From an uncultured Oscillospiraceae bacterium (GTDB taxonomy: Bacteria; Bacillota; Clostridia; Oscillospirales; Acutalibacteraceae): DNA of 9,744 nucleotides. The stretch spans positions 1 through 9,744 of the forward strand of contig USBP01000030.1 in the NCBI GenBank assembly GCA_900552985.1, in the 5' to 3' direction. Below, piece by piece: positions 4,957-9,744 of the stretch; the first letter of the stretch is position 1, and every line of letters starts with the position of its first letter. The notes below the pieces were generated by a model, which searched no databases, was not told where the DNA came from, and saw only the letters and a program-made list of their open reading frames with translations. Made by a program: the position numbers and the translations under genes.

Positions 4957-6450
4957 ATGGAACAAATCATCACGGCTGGCCGCAGGTTTCTGGATTCCTT
5001 CCGACGGGAACGAATTTTCAACGGCGTGAATCTGGTGTATAAAAACGATGATGATCCCAAAACCGGCCGCAAGCCGGTGCGCAGCTATATTCCCACCTGG
5101 CAGCCATATGAAATTCAAGCGCTGGCGCAGCGGGGGATCAATATGGTTCGGCTGGGGCTGATCTGGGCTGCTGTGGAGCCGCAGCCCGGCGTTTATGATG
5201 ACAGCTATCTTCAAAAGATTCGAGAGTATGCGCAGTTGTGCGCGCAGAATGGCATGTATGTGTTTCTGGACATGCATCAGGATCTTTACAGCGACCTCTA
5301 CGGGGATGGCGCGCCGGAGTGGGCGACGATTTCGGATGGCGCGGAGTATGAAAAGCCGCTGTTCGTCTGGGCGGAAGGCTATTTCACAGGGGAAGCGGTG
5401 CATACTGCCTACGATCATTTCTGGGCCAATGACAAAGCGGCGGATGGCGTCGGGCTGCTCGACCACTTTGCTGCGATGTGGAAGCATGTGGCCGCTTTCT
5501 TTGCGGATTGCCCCAATCTTTTTGGCTTTGATATATTGAATGAGCCGTTCCCTGGCACAATCGGGGGTACGGTATTCTGGACGCTCGTCAACAAAATGTG
5601 CGAGGTGATCGGCCGCGAAACCGGCAGGATCCTGCAAATTTTTGAGCTTGCAGGCGTGCTGGGCGACCCGGAGCAGCTGAAAAAGCTTTTGGATGTGGCG
5701 GAGGATCCGGCCCTGTTCAAAGAGGTGGTGATGAGCGCGGCCGAGCATATCCAGGCGTTTGATACCGAGGTGTACGCTCCTTTTTTCCAAAAGGTCGCCG
5801 CCGCTATCCGGGAGGCGACACCGCGCGGCATTATGCTGATGGAAAACTGTTATTATTCCAATCTGGGGATTCCGTGTTCTACGCCGCGCCTTGTCTATCC
5901 GGATGGGCGGGAGGAGACGCAGTTTGCCTTTGTGCCGCACGGCTATGACGTTATGGTGGATACGGAGGCCTATAAGGCGGCGAGCAACCAGCGTGTGGAT
6001 GTGATTTTTGCAGAGCACAGGCGCACGCAGGAGCGGCTCAACTGCCCGGTGCTCGTGGGCGAATGGGGCGCAGGCGACGGCACGGCGGATGAAATCCCAC
6101 ATCTTGCGCATCTGCTGGAAACCTTTGATCAAAACCTCTGGAGCCAGACCTATTGGGCTTATGGCACGGATAAGCTGGATAAACCGCTGATGGAGCTGCT
6201 TACACGCCCCTATCCGCAGGCGGTAACCGGCGAAATCCGCCATTTTGGCTATGACAGGGAAAGACGGCGTTTTACGATGGAATATGAGCAGCGGGAGGCC
6301 TTTGAGGCGCCAACCGTCGTTTATCTCCCATGTGCGTTCCGGGAGATTGAAACGGACGGCAGCTACCGTCTTGAGCAGCTGCCTGGCGGAGCGGCAAAGC
6401 TCCTGCTCACAACTGAACCCGGCACGCACCGGGTCAAAATCCAGTTTTAA
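4957..6450 (+). CDS. Glycoside hydrolase family 5 protein, endoglycoceramidase-like
   Basis: A 497-residue (beta/alpha)8 glycosidase. The N-terminal NGVNLVYK (22-29) is the usual opening strand. FLDMHQD (103-109) carries the conserved His107. FGFDILNEPFPG (189-200) carries the acid/base Glu196. PHGYD (327-331) is typical of the group. PVLVGEWGAGDG (364-375) carries the nucleophile Glu369, and QTYWAYG (397-403) provides the conserved Trp400. The NEPFPG and GEWG motifs and the C-terminal beta-sandwich-like tail (about 415-497) point to the endoglycoceramidase-related branch of GH5. There is no signal peptide or membrane segment, so the enzyme appears cytosolic and would act on imported glycosides. 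The neighbouring MelB-type symporter fits that. The true substrate cannot be told from sequence; a small beta-glucoside or a glycolipid-derived glycan are both possible. Confidence 0.88.
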   Translation: MEQIITAGRRFLDSFRRERIFNGVNLVYKNDDDPKTGRKPVRSYIPTWQPYEIQALAQRGINMVRLGLIWAAVEPQPGVYDDSYLQKIREYAQLCAQNGMYVFLDMHQDLYSDLYGDGAPEWATISDGAEYEKPLFVWAEGYFTGEAVHTAYDHFWANDKAADGVGLLDHFAAMWKHVAAFFADCPNLFGFDILNEPFPGTIGGTVFWTLVNKMCEVIGRETGRILQIFELAGVLGDPEQLKKLLDVAEDPALFKEVVMSAAEHIQAFDTEVYAPFFQKVAAAIREATPRGIMLMENCYYSNLGIPCSTPRLVYPDGREETQFAFVPHGYDVMVDTEAYKAASNQRVDVIFAEHRRTQERLNCPVLVGEWGAGDGTADEIPHLAHLLETFDQNLWSQTYWAYGTDKLDKPLMELLTRPYPQAVTGEIRHFGYDRERRRFTMEYEQREAFEAPTVVYLPCAFREIETDGSYRLEQLPGGAAKLLLTTEPGTHRVKIQF

Positions 6451-6467
6451 GCGGATACGGGCCCGGC

Positions 6468-6540
6468 GAGCGTGGATTGAAATAAGATAATAGATAAGAA
6501 CCGCGCCTAAAATTGCCGTCGCTCCCCTCGCGGGGATGCG
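6468..6540 (+). CRISPR. Relic or solitary type I-C crRNA-like unit (half repeat, spacer, half repeat)
   Basis: GAGCGTGGATTGAAAT (6468-6483) is the 3' half of a typical type I-C repeat. After 34 nt (6484-6517) comes GTCGCTCCCCTCGCGGGGA (6518-6536) followed by TGCG, the 5' half of such a repeat with its CTCCCC/GGGGA stem and one extra T. Joined, the halves give a normal 33-nt type I-C repeat. The 34-nt gap is a normal I-C spacer length. The upstream copy lacks a recognisable 5' half and the downstream copy degenerates after its stem. No cas gene is in the window. It may be the decayed end of an array or a solitary crRNA-like gene. The repeat identification is from memory of the family. Confidence 0.55.
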
Positions 6541-6564
6541 GCCCGTTAAAAGCATTGGCATGAC

Positions 6565-6602
6565 AAAACCGGCGCCCTGCCCGCAGGTAGAGCACCGGTT
6601 TT
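6565..6602. terminator. Bidirectional terminator between GH5 and symporter genes
   Basis: AAAACCGG (6565-6572) pairs with CCGGTTTT (6595-6602). The loop contains a second helix, CCTGC (6576-6580) with GCAGG (6583-6587). A-tract and T-tract flanks allow it to end both convergent transcripts. Confidence 0.8.
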
Positions 6603-6627
6603 CTTTGAGGGTTGGAAAGCAGAGCGA

Positions 6628-8046
6628 TTATTCCTCCGCAGTGCTTGCGGCATCCTCCTGCGCGTGCTTTTCCGTAATGAAAGCGGTAACCTCTTCCATG
6701 CGCTCCTTGCTCAGCTTATATTTCCTGGAAAAGACAATCAGCGAAAGCAGCACGAAGATCGGCGGGATGACAAACATCATGATGCAGATGGCGTTTTTCG
6801 CAGGAGCGGCCTGATGAGCGAGCGCGCCGTCGTAGCTGGAAAGCTGGAGGCCAAAATTCATAATCAATGCCTGGATGGAATACGCGACCTTCAGCAGCAG
6901 GCTCTTCATGGAGAAAACGATGGAGTCTGTGCGGTAGCCGAGCTTAAATTCACCATAATCCACAATGTCTGCCAGCATGATGGTCTCCGCGACAAACATG
7001 CAGCCGATTCCCATGCAGCCGAGCACGCCGAAAATGGCGAACAGGATAAACTGGTTGAGCACCGGTCCAAAGAGGAACATACCGAGATAACCGGCGATTG
7101 AAAGCAGCATCGCGCCCTTGATGACGCGGTTACGCGTGAATTTCTTGGAAAGTACGGGCAGCAGGATCAAGCCCAGCGCCTGCCCTGCGCCGCCGATGAC
7201 ACCAAAAATAGAGAAGAGATCCCGATTCTCCAGCACAGATTCAAAGTAGTAAATACCCAGACCATTGGTCAGATACCATCCGGTGTTGAAGAGAATAGCC
7301 GTCAGGATAAAGACCAGCAGCTGGTCGTTGTTTTTGATTGTACGGAAGGCGCGGGCGAGTGTGAAGCTCTCCTTTTTGCCCGGCTGCTCACGCACGGTTT
7401 CCTTTGTTGTAAAGAAGGTCACCAAGCAACCGAGCACCAGCAGCACGCCGCAGACGGCGGCCCACCGGCTGTAGCCCACAGGCTGACTGCCCTGCCCGAG
7501 GACCTTGTCAACCATCGGAACGGTCAGCACCACTATGACGATCTGACCGAAGCCTGAGAAGAACCGGGGAAAGGTTGCCGCAAGGTTGCGCTCCTGCGGG
7601 TCGCTCGTCAGAGCCGGCACCATCGACCAGTATGGAATATCGACAATCGTATAGGACATCCCCCAGAGAACATACATGACCGCAACATAGATGTACAGGC
7701 CAATATTAACCTCGCTGCCGGAGATAGAAAACCCGGGGTTTGTGAACAGGAATACCAGTACAATCGCATTGAGAATCGCACCAGTGAGGATCCAGGGGCG
7801 GAATTTGCCGACACGTGAACGGGTGTTGTCAACGATGGTGCCCATCATGGGGTCGTTGATGCCGTCCCAGATGCGCGCGCAGAAAGCGACGACGCCGACA
7901 AAGGCAGAATTAATCAGCAGGATATCTGTCAGATAATTGTTCAGGAATGAATTGAACAGGCCATAGCTCAGATCCATGCCGATAGCCCCTACGCCATAGC
8001 CCAGGTATTTGCGCAGAATCTCCTTCGTGCTCTTGGTTTTCTCCAT
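6628..8046 (-). CDS. GPH/MelB-family sugar:cation symporter
   Basis: A 472-residue inner membrane carrier with about twelve transmembrane segments, of the glycoside-pentoside-hexuronide:cation symporter family. The helix I segment GYGVGAIGMDLSYGLF has Asp25 and the helix II segment ARIWDGINDPMMG has Asp61 and Asp65. These correspond to the cation-site residues Asp19, Asp55 and Asp59 of Escherichia coli MelB. GKFRPW (80-85) and TIVDIPYWSMVPALT (133-147, Asp136) are further family signatures, followed by ERNLAATFPRFFSG (152-165). The cytoplasmic C-terminal tail is short and lacks a PTS IIA domain. GGAGGAAAG lies just before the ATG. The gene is convergent with the GH5 gene and divergent from the DUF4874 gene. 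Import of a glycoside for these cytosolic enzymes is the likely job; the sugar and coupling ion are not determined. Confidence 0.92.
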   Translation of the reverse strand: MEKTKSTKEILRKYLGYGVGAIGMDLSYGLFNSFLNNYLTDILLINSAFVGVVAFCARIWDGINDPMMGTIVDNTRSRVGKFRPWILTGAILNAIVLVFLFTNPGFSISGSEVNIGLYIYVAVMYVLWGMSYTIVDIPYWSMVPALTSDPQERNLAATFPRFFSGFGQIVIVVLTVPMVDKVLGQGSQPVGYSRWAAVCGVLLVLGCLVTFFTTKETVREQPGKKESFTLARAFRTIKNNDQLLVFILTAILFNTGWYLTNGLGIYYFESVLENRDLFSIFGVIGGAGQALGLILLPVLSKKFTRNRVIKGAMLLSIAGYLGMFLFGPVLNQFILFAIFGVLGCMGIGCMFVAETIMLADIVDYGEFKLGYRTDSIVFSMKSLLLKVAYSIQALIMNFGLQLSSYDGALAHQAAPAKNAICIMMFVIPPIFVLLSLIVFSRKYKLSKERMEEVTAFITEKHAQEDAASTAEE

Positions 8047-8091
8047 TCTCTTTCCTCCAAACTTCCGTTGCGGGATGATGTCGCTTTTTAT

Positions 8092-8120
8092 ATTGTAGCC
8101 GCTCCGGCCCTATCCGTCAA
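8092..8120 (-). promoter_or_regulatory. Promoter of the symporter gene
   Basis: On the minus strand: TTGACG (8120-8115), a 17-nt spacer and TACAAT (8097-8092). This is a near-consensus housekeeping promoter. The -35 box lies 16 nt from the -35 box of the divergent promoter at 8137-8165. Confidence 0.82.
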
Positions 8121-8136
8121 CAAAAAACTGACAGCC

Positions 8137-8165
8137 TTGACACCGGTATGTTCTCCATTTACAAT
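8137..8165 (+). promoter_or_regulatory. Promoter of the DUF4874/DUF4832 gene
   Basis: A perfect TTGACA (8137-8142), a 17-nt spacer and TACAAT (8160-8165). The predicted start is near 8172. The upstream in-frame ATG at 8148 falls inside this promoter and cannot be the translation start. The 16 nt between the two divergent -35 boxes contain the small palindrome CTGACAG (8128-8134), a possible shared operator. Confidence 0.85.
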
Positions 8166-8201
8166 AGTGCGCAGGAATCATCAGAAAGGAAGCGGATCTT
8201 G

Positions 8202-9608
8202 ATGGAGATACAGTTGAAGGCCATGCCGGCAGGGCGTCAGGATGCACTCGCGGGCAACCCGGACAGGGGCCTGCGGCTGGAGCTTTATATGGGAGAGGAG
8301 ATCTCCTGCGACGTTTTTGCAGTCAGCCGCATGGCCGATGCGCGGGCGCATATAGAGCGGATCATCGAGCGGGGGATTGCCCGCTGTGCGCCGGAGCGGA
8401 TTACTCTTGCGCAGGTTTATTTTTATCTCACCGGTTACCGGGGCACGGAGATTGACCGTGCGGGCTTTCAGGCGATGCAGCTGTATTTTGATACGCTGCG
8501 TGCGCATGGCCTGAAGGCGCTGCTGCGATTTGCCTATTCGACCGATCCCGGTGTGAACGACGCTTCGCAGGCGGATATGCTGCGGCATATCCAGCAGCTG
8601 GGGCCGTTTCTGGAGCAAAACAGGGCTGCCATCCATGCCTTGCAGGCGGGGCTTATTGGCGCGTGGGGCGAATGGCACAGCGAGAAAAAGCGCGTCAGCC
8701 GCAAAAGGGTGTTGCGCGCGCTGGCGGATGCCATGCCGGAGGGGATGTATCTTCAGGTGCGTCTACCCGGCTTCCTCCGGCTGCTTGGCAAACGCCACCC
8801 GGCCCTGCCGCGCACCGGGCTGCATGACGACTCATTTTTTGGAAATATTACGGCGAAGCAATATGGCAACGGCGGTTTTGACCCCGGTACGCGCATGTAT
8901 CGCACAGCGCTTGCCAAATCGCCGGAGAGCCCGCAGGATGGAGAGCTCTACTGGAGCAGCTGGAACCGGGCGAATGACATTTATTGTGATGGGCTGCGCG
9001 CAGTGGAACGGCTGGCGCAGCTGCATTTTACCTCCCTGAGCGCGGTGCATGGGTATAAGGATGACCCGGAAGAGGCTACCACCGCCATGGGCCGCTGGAA
9101 ACGCCGGCAGATCACACCGGAATGGCTTGCACAGCGGGGCATCCCCTGTGATACGGCCTGGTTTGCGGATGCTTCCGGCGCGCCTGTGGAGCGCAGTGTG
9201 TTCGACTACGTGCGCGAGCATCTCGGCTACCGCTTTCAGGCAAAAGCGCTGCGTGTGGAGGGGGAGCTCACGCCGGGCGGAGCGATTGACACGGCTCTCA
9301 CCGTTGCAAATTATGGCTTTGCGGCGGGCTTTCACCTGCATGCAGGTTTTGCCCTGCTGGATGAAGCCGGGCATGTGCTCAGCGAGCATCCGGCCGGGGA
9401 TCCGGCCCTCTGGCGCGCCGCACAGCCCGGCGGGGTGGGGGAGACGCCGGTGTATACTGCCCGGGCGCGTATTCCGCTGCCGGCAGAGCAGGGGCGTTAT
9501 TGCCTTGCTTTTTTTCTGCGCAACAGCGCGGGGCAATCTGCCGCTTTGGCTAATTCGCTGGAGCTTCAAAACGGGTATCATATTTTAACACGGCTTTCTA
9601 TTTCATAA
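8202..9608 (+). CDS. DUF4874/DUF4832 TIM-barrel protein, glycosidase-like
   Basis: A 468-residue protein of the DUF4874 (N-terminal) plus DUF4832 (C-terminal) family. The opening NPDRGLRLEL (19-28) matches the family's NP-x-RG start. ERITLAQVYFYLTGYRG (65-81) and GLKALLRFAYS (103-113) look like barrel strands. AGLIGAWGEWHSE (149-161) carries a conserved Glu157, and GLHDDSFFG (206-214) follows. GRWKRRQITPEWLAQRGIPCDTAW belongs to the second domain, and a beta-rich tail follows from about 355. No signal peptide is seen, so it is probably cytosolic. Glu157 in WGEWH resembles a glycosidase acid/base position, but no activity is assigned to this family with certainty. AGAAAGGAAG (8183-8192) lies 9 nt before the chosen ATG at 8202; the upstream ATG at 8148 lies in the promoter. 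Together with the symporter and GH5 gene it suggests glycoside breakdown. Confidence 0.82.
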   Translation: MEIQLKAMPAGRQDALAGNPDRGLRLELYMGEEISCDVFAVSRMADARAHIERIIERGIARCAPERITLAQVYFYLTGYRGTEIDRAGFQAMQLYFDTLRAHGLKALLRFAYSTDPGVNDASQADMLRHIQQLGPFLEQNRAAIHALQAGLIGAWGEWHSEKKRVSRKRVLRALADAMPEGMYLQVRLPGFLRLLGKRHPALPRTGLHDDSFFGNITAKQYGNGGFDPGTRMYRTALAKSPESPQDGELYWSSWNRANDIYCDGLRAVERLAQLHFTSLSAVHGYKDDPEEATTAMGRWKRRQITPEWLAQRGIPCDTAWFADASGAPVERSVFDYVREHLGYRFQAKALRVEGELTPGGAIDTALTVANYGFAAGFHLHAGFALLDEAGHVLSEHPAGDPALWRAAQPGGVGETPVYTARARIPLPAEQGRYCLAFFLRNSAGQSAALANSLELQNGYHILTRLSIS

Positions 9609-9652
9609 AATACAGAGGAAGCGGCGGAGAAAACGGCTAGGTGGTGTTTGGT

Positions 9653-9744
9653 ATGGAGCATACAATTGAAGTCAATGACATCCCCATCTGCTATGAACAG
9701 ACGGGGGAGGGCAGACCGCTCGTTTTGCTGCACGGCAACGGCGG
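9653..9744 (+). CDS. Alpha/beta hydrolase, N-terminal fragment (cut by window end)
   Basis: The first 30 codons of a gene running off the right edge. EVNDIPICYEQTGEG and then RPLVLLHGNGG are the classic opening strands and HGxGG oxyanion-hole turn of an alpha/beta hydrolase. The ATG has a modest AGGTGG ribosome binding site (9640-9645) seven nucleotides upstream. It starts 44 nt after the DUF4874 stop codon with no terminator between, so co-transcription is likely. The catalytic triad lies beyond the window, so the substrate class cannot be judged. Confidence 0.8.
   Translation, partial: MEHTIEVNDIPICYEQTGEGRPLVLLHGNG

Noticed and set aside
4711..6561. 616-codon open frame on the minus strand opposite the GH5 gene
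   Set aside because: It is antisense to a clearly recognisable GH5 enzyme, has no recognisable domain, and reflects third-position GC bias of the real gene. It also runs through the peptide gene terminator.
8148..8201. Upstream ATG giving an 18-residue longer DUF4874 protein
   Set aside because: It lies inside the TTGACA-17-TACAAT promoter, before the predicted transcription start, and has no ribosome binding site.

Overview
The window looks like a chromosomal segment of a Gram-positive Clostridia-type bacterium, perhaps a gut Oscillospiraceae-like lineage. The evidence is a complete Agr-type thiolactone quorum-sensing locus, strong AGGAGG ribosome binding sites, housekeeping-type promoters and long rho-independent terminators. 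Taxonomy is inferred from gene content and style only. No tRNA, rRNA, insertion sequence or integrase was recognised.

Region 1 (about 70-3061) is a rearranged agr locus. A 49-codon gene on the minus strand (131-280) encodes an AgrD-like autoinducer precursor whose predicted ring is Cys-Phe-Gly-Asp-Trp followed by the YEPKVP tail. It has its own terminator. Divergent from it runs agrC (histidine kinase), agrA (LytTR response regulator) and agrB (AgrD-processing protease), tightly packed on the plus strand. Between the two transcription units lies a near-identical 12-nt direct repeat with an exact 21-nt period, the geometry of LytTR binding sites. It is a candidate autoregulatory operator for both promoters. 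The usual order is agrBDCA in one operon, so this layout is unusual.

Region 2 (3062-4440) carries a DUF4143/AAA_14-type protein whose P-loop lysine, LTGSQ-like sensor and C-terminal EIK-like motif are all lost, so it is probably catalytically inactive.

Region 3 (4440-4870) is the most striking part. An AT-rich promoter, a 5' palindrome, a perfect anti-Shine-Dalgarno match, a 21-codon ORF and a perfect 19-bp terminator form a self-contained transcription unit of about 190 nt. The peptide is a cationic amphipathic helix strongly reminiscent of staphylococcal alpha-type phenol-soluble modulins, which are classic Agr targets. The working hypothesis is a quorum-sensing locus with a linked PSM-like effector peptide outside the staphylococci.

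Region 4 (4871-9744) is a glycoside-utilisation cluster. It holds a cytosolic GH5 glycosidase (endoglycoceramidase-like), a convergent GPH/MelB-family sugar symporter, a divergent DUF4874/DUF4832 TIM-barrel protein and the start of an alpha/beta hydrolase. Between the GH5 and symporter genes sits a small relic resembling a single type I-C crRNA unit: the 3' half of a repeat, 34 nt of spacer and the 5' half of a repeat.
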